Shown here: one piece after another, positions 53,194-61,568 of the stretch
Position numbering within the stretch: the first letter of the stretch is position 1
How the letters are laid out: the number at the start of each line of letters is the position of its first letter
Assembly (NCBI GenBank): GCA_004347695.1
Contig: SLTK01000009.1
Location: 749,744 to 813,743, forward strand
Reading direction: 5' to 3'
From: Chloroflexota bacterium
GTDB lineage: Bacteria; Chloroflexota; Anaerolineae; Anaerolineales; Anaerolineaceae
Length of the DNA: 64,000 bases
Program-made: the position numbers and the translations under genes
The notes under the pieces: generated by a model
Told to the model about the DNA's origin: nothing
The model's input: the letters and a program-made list of their open reading frames with translations, nothing else
Database searches by the model: none

Positions 53194-54069
53194 TCATACC
53201 TTTTGCGGCCGGGGTTTACCCAGAATACCGTATGGTCGGAAGATCAACAACACCAGTAACAGGGCAAACGCCACAAAGTCACGGTAGGTGGATGGCAAGA
53301 AAGCTGCCACCATGATTTCAACCGTGCCAAGGATGAACCCACCGATCATCGCACCGCGGATATTGCCAATCCCGCCAACCACTGCCGAGATAAAGGCTTT
53401 CCAGCCGATCAAGATGCCCATATACGGATCGATGACTGGAAAAGCCAGTGCGTACATCGTACCAGCCGCCGCGCCAAGGCCGGTGCCGAGGGCAAACGTG
53501 GCAGATACGATCAGGTTGAGCGGCACGCCCATCAACGGGATAATGGCTTTATCCCACGAGATTGCCCGCATCGCCATGCCGACCATGGTTTTGCGAACGA
53601 TCAGGTCTAACATAATCATCATCCCGACCGAAAGCAGGATGATGATAATTTGCAGGGAAGAAATGGATACGCCGGCAATATTCCAGGTGGTATTTTGAAT
53701 AAGCTGCGGAATATGCTGGGGGTAAGGATAGAAAACTAACGTAAAGTTTTCGAGGAAGAGACCCACACCCAGCGCAGTAATGACCGCGGATACTCGCGGT
53801 GCATTGCGCAAAGGACGGTAGGCCACTCGCTCGATGAGCACACCCAGCAGTGCCACTCCGATCATGGAAACCAGCAGTGTGGGGACAAAAGGAAGACCAA
53901 GAAGAACGGCTGCAATAAAGGTAAAAAATGCGCCCACCATAAAAAGGTCGCCGTGGGCGAAGTTGATCATCGTCAGAATACCGTAAACCATGGTATACCC
54001 CAGCGCGATCAACGCATAAATGCTACCCAGCTGCAGCGCGTTCAGCGATTGCTGGAAGAAATAAGTCAT
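53194..54069 (-). CDS. livH: Branched-chain amino-acid ABC transporter permease LivH
   Basis: This 291-residue permease has about eight helices and the LivH hallmark YALIALGYTMVYGILTMINFAHG near the N-terminus (Gly/Asn-rich EAA-like region), then AYRPLRNAPRVSAVITALGV and VVGGIGNIRGAMIGG. It partners with LivM in the membrane. It follows livK after a 76-bp gap that contains a strong hairpin, and its stop overlaps the livM start. Confidence 0.94.
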   Translation of the reverse strand: MTYFFQQSLNALQLGSIYALIALGYTMVYGILTMINFAHGDLFMVGAFFTFIAAVLLGLPFVPTLLVSMIGVALLGVLIERVAYRPLRNAPRVSAVITALGVGLFLENFTLVFYPYPQHIPQLIQNTTWNIAGVSISSLQIIIILLSVGMMIMLDLIVRKTMVGMAMRAISWDKAIIPLMGVPLNLIVSATFALGTGLGAAAGTMYALAFPVIDPYMGILIGWKAFISAVVGGIGNIRGAMIGGFILGTVEIMVAAFLPSTYRDFVAFALLLVLLIFRPYGILGKPRPQKV

Positions 54070-54095
54070 GAAACCGCCTTTATTGATAGAAATGT

Positions 54096-54128
54096 GACTC
54101 TCTCGCTGTGCGGTACAGCGAGAGAGTC
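54096..54128 (-). terminator. Attenuator-type hairpin between livK and livH
   Basis: GACTCTCTCGCTGT (54096-54109) pairs perfectly with ACAGCGAGAGAGTC (54115-54128) around a 5-nt loop. There is no long T tract, so it may stabilise the livK message or cause partial termination, giving more binding protein than permease. Confidence 0.75.
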
Positions 54129-54145
54129 AATAGGTCAGCTACAGT

Positions 54146-55318
54146 TTACGGAGCCGCGTTGGCGAACCAGATAAATTTATCGCCTTTAACTTGCAAAATC
54201 ACAGCGCTCTTAACCGGGTCGCCAGAGCCGGCTTCAAAAGCCATATTGCCGGTGACGCCTTCGTAATTGGTGATCATCGCCATACCGGCGCGGACTGATT
54301 CACGGTCCACTTTACCGGCGGATTTCAAAGCATTCCACAGCAACCCAAAGGAGTCATACGTCAGGGCTGCAACGTCATCCGGTGTGTTGCCGTAGGCGGC
54401 TTTGTAGGCCTCGATGAATTTGGTGGCAACGGGCGTGGCTGCATCGGCTGCATAGTGGGTGCTGAAGTAGTAGCCTTCGCACTCCGTGCCGCACAATGTG
54501 ATCAGTTCGGCGCTGCCCCAGGAGTCAGAGCCAAGGAACGGGACGGTAATACCCAGGCGGTGCGCCTGCTGGATCTGCAACGGAACTTCACTGTAGTAGT
54601 TGGGCAGGAATATCACGTCCGGATTAGCATCTTTGATCTTGGTCAGTTGAGCGGAGAAGTCTTTGTCGCCGGTGGTGTAGGTTTCAAAGGCCACAATGGT
54701 ACCACCGCTCTCTTCGAAAGTAGCTTTGAAGAATTCGGCAATACCCTTGTTGTAATCCGAAGCCACATCGTACAGGACGGCGGCATTTTTGGCGCCCAGG
54801 TTATCCAACGCGAATTTCGCTACAACACGTCCCTGGAACGGGTCGATGAAGGCGGCGCGGAAGACATATTGCTTGGGTTCCGTGGTATCCCCTTTGAGGG
54901 TGGTCTTGGGGTTGGTTGACCACGGGCTGATCAGGACGACCTTCGAGCTTTCAGCGATTTCTGAAGCCGGAATAGCATAGCGGCTGGCATTCGGGCCGAC
55001 AATAGCGACCACATTTTGCTGCGTGATTAATTTCGATGCAGCCGAGGCAGACTGATCGGCCTTACCGGCATTGTCTTCGATGAAGAGTTCAATCTTATAG
55101 GTCTTACCACCGACCTCAAGGCCGCCGGCGTCGTTGATTTCTTTGACAGCCAGTTCGGCCGCATTTTTGCTGGAAGCGCCTACCGCCGGGATATCCCCGG
55201 TAAGCTCAGCGACCACGCCAATTTTGATGACATCTCCCCCGGCGCCTGTGCCGCAGGCTGCCAGAAGCATACTGGCAATGAGCATGACTACAAAAATCAG
55301 AGTACCTTTCTTCATCAT
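54146..55318 (-). CDS. livK: Branched-chain amino-acid binding lipoprotein LivK
   Basis: The 390-residue protein is the extracytoplasmic receptor of the liv importer. A lipoprotein signal peptide ends in LLAACGTG (Cys near residue 22). The periplasmic-binding-protein type I fold follows: IKIGVVAELTGDIPAVG, NDAGGLEVGGKTYKIEL, VVAIVGPNASRYAIPASEIA and ISPWSTNP with the ligand-contact Ser and Thr residues. GAGGAGA lies upstream of paired ATGs. It is first in livKHMGF and is separated from livH by a hairpin. Leucine, isoleucine or valine are likely but related proteins also bind urea, amides or aromatics. Confidence 0.93.
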   Translation of the reverse strand: MMKKGTLIFVVMLIASMLLAACGTGAGGDVIKIGVVAELTGDIPAVGASSKNAAELAVKEINDAGGLEVGGKTYKIELFIEDNAGKADQSASAASKLITQQNVVAIVGPNASRYAIPASEIAESSKVVLISPWSTNPKTTLKGDTTEPKQYVFRAAFIDPFQGRVVAKFALDNLGAKNAAVLYDVASDYNKGIAEFFKATFEESGGTIVAFETYTTGDKDFSAQLTKIKDANPDVIFLPNYYSEVPLQIQQAHRLGITVPFLGSDSWGSAELITLCGTECEGYYFSTHYAADAATPVATKFIEAYKAAYGNTPDDVAALTYDSFGLLWNALKSAGKVDRESVRAGMAMITNYEGVTGNMAFEAGSGDPVKSAVILQVKGDKFIWFANAAP

Positions 55319-55765
55319 ATTCTCCTCTTTTGTAAGTTACTTACGATTTGCCTCCAATGGCAGCATAAACCAAATTTTGATTTAACCCACCTCCATGTCG
55401 CGAACGCTAATTCCGTCCTCGCGGACGGTGAGTTTTACGGGCAACTTTCAAAAGAACGCAAAAGAAGCGTCTGATAGTTCAACGAACTGAGACTCTTCGC
55501 CCGTACAAAAATGGAAAAAGACTTCCGATAAGGGAACGGGAACTCGAAATACCTTACTTGTTTTCAAATTACAATCCTGCTAGTCACCTGGTCGATTGAT
55601 GCAGTATTGTGAGTGACGGCAGCCAGTGAAAAACATCCAAAGTGGATGGCTACCTCGAAACAACGGGTATTTAATTTATAAAGTTGAGGGTCATGGGGAT
55701 CAGGCTGGTGGAATTGCTCATCACAGCATACTTGCTGGTGATCAACTAAAATCCAGCATGAAAAT
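55319..55765 (-). promoter_or_regulatory. Long leader region of the liv operon
   Basis: About 445 bp separate the best promoter from livK. On the minus strand this leader contains a CCGTCC-GCGA-GGACGG hairpin (55413-55428) with a GNRA-type loop and no open frame with a ribosome-binding site. I did not recognise a T-box or any known riboswitch in it. The rest of the 545-bp gap shows nothing definite. Confidence 0.35.
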
Positions 55766-55793
55766 ACTATAGCATGGAATGACCATATTACAA
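55766..55793 (-). promoter_or_regulatory. Candidate liv operon promoter
   Basis: On the minus strand TTGTAA (55788-55793) and TATAGT (55766-55771) are separated by 16 bp. This is the best pair found upstream of livK. Confidence 0.4.
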
Positions 55794-55863
55794 GTTCACC
55801 ACAATCACTTTTTTTTCAAATATTAATCACATTATCGATCTTGTTTGTGAATTTAATAACAAT

Positions 55864-57177
55864 TTAACGGCTGATCGCCGGAATAAGTACGGTATAGATT
55901 GCCTGAAAGGCTAAATGTTCCGACTGCGCTGTGCCTGCGAGGTCGCCGCCAAAAAAGTGGATGTGGTTACCAATCGCTGCCACGCCGGGCTGAGCACCGA
56001 TCGCCACAGGCGGTTGATCCAGGCTTTCCCATTGATTTGTATTTTCATCGTAACGCAAAATGGGCAATCTGGCGCTTTCCTGATCCAAACTTCCCCCAAC
56101 CAGGTATAAGTTTTCTGCCAGGGCAACCAGGCTGATCCATTCGCGATTTTCTGGCAGCCCGGAGCGCGATTCCCAGGCAGCTTCACCGGCAGATTCGCGC
56201 TGCGGGTAATACGCCAGCAGATCGGTTAATCGTCCCTGCTGATTGACACCCCCGGCCAGCATGATCTTGGCGCCAAGAACGGCAGCGGAACTATAAGCTC
56301 GCGGCGTTTCCATGGGTTGACGTTCTTGCCAGGCATCTTCTCCCGCATCATATACAAATACCCGGTCAGAATAGCCGGCTCCGTCCCAGCCACCAAATAC
56401 ATACAACTGCCCCTCGAAAGAGGCCAGGGCATATCCGCTCAAAGCGATCGGCATGGGCTCCGCCAGTTCCCACCGGTCGGAACGCGGGTCGTAAACTTCC
56501 AGCAGCGCAGTTGGTTTGTCATCTACTCCAAGGCCGCCCGGTACATAGATCTTTTCACCCAGGAGCGCCGCTCCGGCATCTTTAACCGGGGTTGGCTTGG
56601 CAGCTTTTTCCTGCCACGCGCCATTTTCAACCCGGTACGCGTTAACCATGCCGCTTATTTGACCATCGCGCTGCCCGCCAAACAAAAATATGGTCCCCTC
56701 ATAGCTGGCAATCGCCATGCCAAAGCTGCTCACCGGCAAAGATTGTTGAAAACTCCAACGGGACAGCGGCGTTGGGACAGGTGGAGTGACCAATGCAGCT
56801 GGGCTGATTTGCGGCCGAATGGCTAAAACAAACAGCAGCGCTATCAAGCTCAGTACGGCGCCGATTGCCAAATACATCCAGAGTGGCCGGGTTCGCGGCA
56901 ATGGTTTGAGGGGACGCTCATCCCCCAGGGCAGTTTCGTCATATTCTGCCGTGTGATTACTGTTGCCAGGACTTACCAACCCCATTCGCATGGCATACAG
57001 GGTTGCTTCGGTGCGCGAGGCAACTTCGATTTTCGCAAAAATATTGCGCAGGTGTACCTTAACAGTGTTGGGACTGATTACCAGCCGGACAGCAATTTCT
57101 TTGTTGCTGGCCCCGGTGGCAACAAGCTTCAATATTTCTAATTCGCGTTCGCTCAGTCCGTTTTCTACAACCATCAT
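55864..57177 (-). CDS. Transmembrane LuxR-type regulator with extracytoplasmic kelch domain
   Basis: The product (about 437 residues) joins three parts in an unusual order. An N-terminal LuxR/GerE helix-turn-helix (residues 5-70) contains LSERELEILKLVATGASNKE and SPNTVKVHLRNIFAKIEV. A single membrane helix lies at about 98-122 (LWMYLAIGAVLSLIALLFVLA). A C-terminal domain of about 300 residues holds five to six kelch repeats, with GG pairs as in LYVFGGWDGAGYSDRVFVYD. The layout suggests a one-component sensor: DNA binding inside, ligand binding outside. ATG at 57177 is preferred over upstream starts because the HTH begins there and GGGTG precedes it. It lies between the liv operon and the BMP transporter. 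Confidence 0.88.
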   Translation of the reverse strand: MMVVENGLSERELEILKLVATGASNKEIAVRLVISPNTVKVHLRNIFAKIEVASRTEATLYAMRMGLVSPGNSNHTAEYDETALGDERPLKPLPRTRPLWMYLAIGAVLSLIALLFVLAIRPQISPAALVTPPVPTPLSRWSFQQSLPVSSFGMAIASYEGTIFLFGGQRDGQISGMVNAYRVENGAWQEKAAKPTPVKDAGAALLGEKIYVPGGLGVDDKPTALLEVYDPRSDRWELAEPMPIALSGYALASFEGQLYVFGGWDGAGYSDRVFVYDAGEDAWQERQPMETPRAYSSAAVLGAKIMLAGGVNQQGRLTDLLAYYPQRESAGEAAWESRSGLPENREWISLVALAENLYLVGGSLDQESARLPILRYDENTNQWESLDQPPVAIGAQPGVAAIGNHIHFFGGDLAGTAQSEHLAFQAIYTVLIPAISR

Positions 57178-57803
57178 CACCCTGAATCGAATCTCAGATG
57201 CCCGCCCCCACTGACCGGAAAGCCGCAAAGCAAACACCTAGTACTCGGTGGTCTGGTAAATTATATACCATACACCCTTGCACGTTTACGCCCCCGGTTA
57301 CACGGCCAGGCCAGGTTTTTTGCCCTGGCCGAGGAATACCGGAATATCCTTAGGGGATGCTGAAGCACCTGGCTACAGTCCCTCTTGGAGCTTAATTTCA
57401 CCCAATATTGATCTTGTTCAAACGTTGTCAATGCATTGCAGTTTGCCTGACAAGCCGGTAAAAAAGGGGAAAAGAGAAGTCTGTAACTTGCAAACCGCTT
57501 TCATTCACTATAAACTTTGATTGTTGAGATCGGCATGTCGAAGAGATCATCCAAGAATGCCGCATTGCTAGGGGCTCTATCACACCACATTACCCACACC
57601 CTGTTTTCTACATTTCCATAAGTTGATCCATAAGGATATCCATCCAACTCCCATCGTCGATGTTTTGCTTTTTAGGTGAAATCTTTCACGATTGGAAATC
57701 CTCTTGCCAAGGGAGGTGATGCAGTACCAAAAAACGTGCTTTTGAAAGCTGTTTGACCGAATACATCCCATTAATCCGTTTTAAATTGAATTAGGAGGAG
57801 CAA
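57178..57803. other. 626-bp divergent intergenic region
   Basis: This region separates the kelch regulator from the BMP-type gene. It contains a hairpin CGGCCAGG/CCTGGCCG (57303-57331) with a T-rich loop and a weak promoter-like pair near 57488-57514. An AGGAGGAG ribosome-binding site sits directly before 57804. A purine riboswitch was looked for and not recognised. No convincing gene was found. Confidence 0.5.
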
Positions 57804-58880
57804 ATGAAGTACGTAAAGCTGTTCCTGATCACCATCCTGGTGATCGCGTTCGCTGCCCAATGCGCCCCGGCCGCTGAAACCCCGGCCGCAGTTGCCCCGA
57901 CTGCTGAAGCTCCAGCCGCAGCAGCCCCGACCGCTGAAGTTGCCGCCCCTGCAGAAACAGAGCCTGAACTGCCTCTGTTCTATGGCGCCTACGCAACCCC
58001 CATCGAAGAGCCCTGGGACGGCGTCATCCATGCTGCGTTGCAGCAAGCTGCCACCGATGGCAAAATTCGCTACGAGTTCACCGATGATATTGGCTATGCT
58101 GGCGATATGGAGCGCATTCTGCGTGAGATCGCCGAAAATCAGAAACCCGCTGCCATCCTTGGCGATGCCTTCGGCAACGAAGAAGCAGTTCGCCGTGTAG
58201 CGGTCGACTATCCCGAAATTGCCTTCGCCTTTGGCTCCGGTCTTGGCCCGGCAGAACCCAACATGGCCGTGTTCGACAACTGGATTCATGAGCCTGCTTA
58301 CCTCTCCGGCATGATTGCTGGCGGCGTTACCCAGTCAGGCGTCATCGGCGTCGTTGGCGGTTACCCGGTTCCCGAAGTAAACCGCATCGTCAACGCTTTC
58401 ATTGACGGCGCGAAAGCTGTCAATCCCGAAGCCAAAGTCATCGTCACCTTCATCAATAGCTGGTTCGATCCGGCTGCGGCCAAAGAAGCTGCCCTGGCTC
58501 AGGTTGATGCTGGCGCAGACGTGCTCTTTGCTGAACGCTTCGGCGTTATCGACGCAGCAGTTGAAAAAGGTTTGCTGGCGTTCGGAAACATGAGCGATCA
58601 AAATGCTCTTGGCCCCGAAACCGTCATCACCGGCCCCGTCTGGAACATGGGCCCAACTGTCGACTACTTAATCGCCCAGGTTAACGCCGGCACATTCACC
58701 GGAATGGACTTAAAAGACTTCTCGATGGTTGGCAAGGGCGGTTCATATCTGGCTGATTTCCACGGCATGGATGCCAAGATCCCGGCTGAGCTTCTGGCCA
58801 AGGTCAAGGAAACCGAGCAGCAGATTAAAGACGGTTTGTTCCGCGTCGACATCAAAGAAGAACCCCCGGTATCCGATTAA
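57804..58880 (+). CDS. BMP-family (PnrA-like) substrate-binding lipoprotein
   Basis: The 358-residue lipoprotein belongs to the BMP/PnrA family, whose members bind purine nucleosides for ABC import. A signal peptide with a lipobox (AAQC, Cys near residue 20) is followed by an Ala/Pro/Glu linker with repeated APTAE units to about residue 52. The binding domain then has GDAFGNEEAVRRVAVDYPEI, VFDNWIHEPAYLSGMIAGG, IGVVGGYPVPEVNR and NSWFDPAAAKEAA. The strong AGGAGGAG site and the terminator directly downstream suggest it is made in excess over the transporter genes that follow. Purine nucleosides are the likely cargo. Confidence 0.9.
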   Translation: MKYVKLFLITILVIAFAAQCAPAAETPAAVAPTAEAPAAAAPTAEVAAPAETEPELPLFYGAYATPIEEPWDGVIHAALQQAATDGKIRYEFTDDIGYAGDMERILREIAENQKPAAILGDAFGNEEAVRRVAVDYPEIAFAFGSGLGPAEPNMAVFDNWIHEPAYLSGMIAGGVTQSGVIGVVGGYPVPEVNRIVNAFIDGAKAVNPEAKVIVTFINSWFDPAAAKEAALAQVDAGADVLFAERFGVIDAAVEKGLLAFGNMSDQNALGPETVITGPVWNMGPTVDYLIAQVNAGTFTGMDLKDFSMVGKGGSYLADFHGMDAKIPAELLAKVKETEQQIKDGLFRVDIKEEPPVSD

Positions 58881-58890
58881 TCTAAAAAAT

Positions 58891-58925
58891 CCACCTGTCG
58901 TGTTTTTTCAGCAGGTGGTTTTTTC
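58891..58925 (+). terminator. Terminator after the BMP-type gene
   Basis: CCACCTG (58891-58897) pairs with CAGGTGG (58912-58918) and is followed by six to seven Ts. It lies between the binding-protein gene and the ATPase gene, so it probably allows partial read-through. Confidence 0.75.
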
Positions 58926-58953
58926 TGGGGCAACACACTTACCCAAAACACTG

Positions 58954-58985
58954 TTTTCCTCCTCCGGTCACCCGGAGGAGGAAAA
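58954..58985 (+). promoter_or_regulatory. 32-bp perfect hairpin just before the ABC ATPase gene
   Basis: TTTTCCTCCTCCGG (58954-58967) pairs perfectly with CCGGAGGAGGAAAA (58972-58985) around TCAC. The 3' arm contains a Shine-Dalgarno-like GGAGGAGG masked by the 5' arm. The functional GGAGAG site and ATG at 59000 follow directly. It could tune translation or act as a processing signal. Confidence 0.6.
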
Positions 58986-58999
58986 CTCCTGGAGAGAAG

Positions 59000-60496
59000 A
59001 TGTACATTGTAGATATGCTCGGGATCACCAAAACTTTTGGTGAACTGGTTGCCAACGACAATGTGGATTTCCAGTTACGCAAAGGCGAAATTCATGCGCT
59101 GCTCGGCGAGAACGGCGCAGGCAAGACCACCCTTATGCGCATCCTCTACGGTCTCTACCGGCCTGATACGGGGATCATCAAAGTCGCGGAGCAGCCGGTT
59201 GAAATTCACTCCCCCAAGGATGCCATTGCCAACGGAATTGGTATGGTTACCCAACATTTCGCCCTGGTTCCGCCTTTAAGCGTGGCAGAAAATATTGTTC
59301 TTGGAAATACAGATGGTTTTGTTGTCAATCGGGCAGTCATAGAAGAAAAAGTCGGAGCAGCAGCCCATCGTTTTGGGATCGAGATCGACCCGAAATCATT
59401 GGTGCGGCATCTGGCGGTAGGTCAACGCCAACGCGTTGAAATTTTGAAAGCTCTGTATCGAAATGCCCGTGTGCTAATTCTGGATGAGCCAACTGCAGTG
59501 CTGGTTCCGCAAGAGGTGGACGCACTGTTTGAGACATTAAACCGGTTGAAAGCAGATGGATTATCGGTCATTTTTATTAGCCATAAATTGCATGAAGTGA
59601 CTCAGATTACCGATAGGGTTACAGTACTGCGTGATGGAAAATTAATCGGAACAGTGGACACCAAAGGCATGAGCCAGAGTCAACTGGCAGCCATGATGGT
59701 GGGCCGAGAGACCTTTGGCGTCACCCGTAAAGATGAACAGCACCAGCAGCAGCCGGTCACGTTGCACATCGATAATTTGTGCGCAAAGAACGACCAGGGG
59801 ATGCCTGCCCTGACCAATATCTGCCTGGAGGTCAAAGCCGGTGAGATTTTGGGTATTGCCGGCGTTGGCGGAAACGGTCAAAAAGAGCTGGCTGAAACGC
59901 TGTGCGGTGTCCGAGAGTGCGCCAGCGGCAGCATTCAGTTGGAAGGTAAGGAACTGATTGGTCAAACACCGGCTGGATTTACCCAGGCAGGCGTAGGCCG
60001 TATTCCAGAAGATCGTCATGAAGGCATGGTGGGCGATCTGACAGTCACTGAAAACCTGGCGCTGGAACATCTCAATGAATACACCCGCAGCGGCGTCCTC
60101 GACCACAAAGCTATCCGCAACCGTGCGGAAGAACTCATTCGCCAATTCCAGATCAAGGCCCGGCCAAATGACCCGGTCCGAACGCTGTCCGGTGGAAATA
60201 TGCAGAAAGTCCTTCTGGCGCGCGTCCTTTCGCGGGATCCCAAGGCGGTAATCGTTCCGCAGCCAACCCGCGGCCTGGATGTAGGTGCAACGGATTACGT
60301 CCGCCAGCAACTGCTGGAGCAGCGCGATCGTGGGGCGGCTATTTTGCTCATTTCGGAAGATTTGGATGAAATTCTGGCGCTATCCGATCGCATCGCCGTT
60401 ATTTATGAAGGTGAAATTGTCGGAATTCTGCCAGCCGGCGAAGCAACCCCTGAACGACTGGGCCTATTGATGTCCGGCGCAGTTAAGGAGCATTAA
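59000..60496 (+). CDS. Nucleoside-type ABC transporter ATPase (two-domain)
   Basis: The 498-residue protein contains two fused ATPase domains, as in sugar and nucleoside importers (RbsA/YufO type). Domain 1 (1-245) has Walker A GENGAGKTT, a signature region LAVGQRQRVEI and Walker B LILDEPTAVL. Domain 2 (about 255-498) has a shortened P-loop GVGGNGQKEL, signature LSGGNMQKVLLARVL and VIVPQPTRGLDVG, where glutamine replaces the catalytic glutamate. This asymmetry is normal in the family. It starts after the BMP-type gene and is followed 4 bp later by the permeases, giving a complete importer. Confidence 0.93.
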   Translation: MYIVDMLGITKTFGELVANDNVDFQLRKGEIHALLGENGAGKTTLMRILYGLYRPDTGIIKVAEQPVEIHSPKDAIANGIGMVTQHFALVPPLSVAENIVLGNTDGFVVNRAVIEEKVGAAAHRFGIEIDPKSLVRHLAVGQRQRVEILKALYRNARVLILDEPTAVLVPQEVDALFETLNRLKADGLSVIFISHKLHEVTQITDRVTVLRDGKLIGTVDTKGMSQSQLAAMMVGRETFGVTRKDEQHQQQPVTLHIDNLCAKNDQGMPALTNICLEVKAGEILGIAGVGGNGQKELAETLCGVRECASGSIQLEGKELIGQTPAGFTQAGVGRIPEDRHEGMVGDLTVTENLALEHLNEYTRSGVLDHKAIRNRAEELIRQFQIKARPNDPVRTLSGGNMQKVLLARVLSRDPKAVIVPQPTRGLDVGATDYVRQQLLEQRDRGAAILLISEDLDEILALSDRIAVIYEGEIVGILPAGEATPERLGLLMSGAVKEH

Positions 60497-60500
60497 CGGC

Positions 60501-61568
60501 ATGGAAACATCACGACTGAGACTCCGTTTTGTAAAAACTGACAATCCGCCGGTCTGGGTACGGCCATTAATCCCCGTCCTGGCTTTGGTGGTCACCTTTA
60601 TCCTGACTTCAGCCCTCATTTTCTGGGCTAACGCCAATCCCTTCGAAACCTACTATCATTTCCTGATTGCGCCCCTTACCAACAAAGTATCCGCGCTGGA
60701 AATATTGGTCAAAGCCACCCCGCTCATGCTCACGGGCGCGGCTGTGACCTTTGCCTTTGCCGCCGGGTACTATAACATCGGCGCGGAAGGTCAATTGTTC
60801 GCCGGCGCAATTGCGGCTGCCGGCCTGGGCGTGGCGATGAAAGAGGTCCCCGCGTTCATCACCATCCCGACGATTGTGATCGCCGGGTTTGCGGCCGGCA
60901 TGTTGTGGGCCACGATCCCCGCCTTGCTCAAGGTCAAGCTGCAGGTCGATGAAGTGGTAACCACCCTGCTGTTGAATTCGGTCATGGGCTTTATCGTCAG
61001 CGCGCTGCTGAACGGTCCATGGCGTGACCCGAATTCAGGCTGGCCGCAGTCGCCGGAAATTGGCGCCAGCGCGATATTCTTCAAACTGATCCCTCGTTCG
61101 CGGCTCAATCTGGGCTTTGTGATCGGACTGCTCGTCATTCTGGTGCTGTGGTTTGTGCTTACCCGCACGTCCTTTGGGCTAAAAATGCGGGCAGTCGGGT
61201 TGGGTAAACCTGCGGCACGTTTTGCTGGCATCCATGTCGGCCGGACCACCCTGATCGCCGCCCTGGTCAGCGGCGGGATAGCGGGAATTGCGGGCGTAGC
61301 CGAAGTTGCTGGCATCCAGTACCACCTGATTGGCGATCTTTCGGCCGGGTATGGATACACCGGCATCATTATTGCCACCCTTGGTTCGCTCAACGCAGTC
61401 GGAGTGTTTATAGCCTCCCTGTTCTTCGGATTGGTCGATGCAGGCGCGCAAACCGTAAGTCGGGTGCTCGGCGTTCCGGTATACCTGGGTGAAGTTACCC
61501 AGGCAACCATGCTGCTCGTGGCGCTTGGCTTCTTCCTGCTCCAACGTTACCGCCTGCGGAGGATGTGA
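60501..61568 (+). CDS. Nucleoside-type ABC transporter permease 1
   Basis: The 355-residue permease has about nine helices and the family's GAAVTFAFAAGYYNIGAEGQ segment near residue 78, then LKVKLQVDEVVTTLLLNSV and TSFGLKMRAVGLGKPAARFA, with the coupling-helix region. It corresponds to the YufP subunit of BMP-linked nucleoside importers. Its stop overlaps the start of the second permease (TGATG). Confidence 0.92.
   Translation: METSRLRLRFVKTDNPPVWVRPLIPVLALVVTFILTSALIFWANANPFETYYHFLIAPLTNKVSALEILVKATPLMLTGAAVTFAFAAGYYNIGAEGQLFAGAIAAAGLGVAMKEVPAFITIPTIVIAGFAAGMLWATIPALLKVKLQVDEVVTTLLLNSVMGFIVSALLNGPWRDPNSGWPQSPEIGASAIFFKLIPRSRLNLGFVIGLLVILVLWFVLTRTSFGLKMRAVGLGKPAARFAGIHVGRTTLIAALVSGGIAGIAGVAEVAGIQYHLIGDLSAGYGYTGIIIATLGSLNAVGVFIASLFFGLVDAGAQTVSRVLGVPVYLGEVTQATMLLVALGFFLLQRYRLRRM

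Noticed and set aside
55319-55793. T-box leader before livK
   Set aside because: No T-box consensus or specifier-loop pattern could be seen.
57178-57803. Purine riboswitch before the nucleoside-type importer
   Set aside because: The conserved purine-aptamer core was not found in this gap.
57771-58289. 172-codon open frame on the minus strand with GCGRGFSGRG-type repeats
   Set aside because: It is the reverse strand of the Ala/Pro/Glu linker of the BMP lipoprotein; the Gly-rich look comes from the repeated codons.
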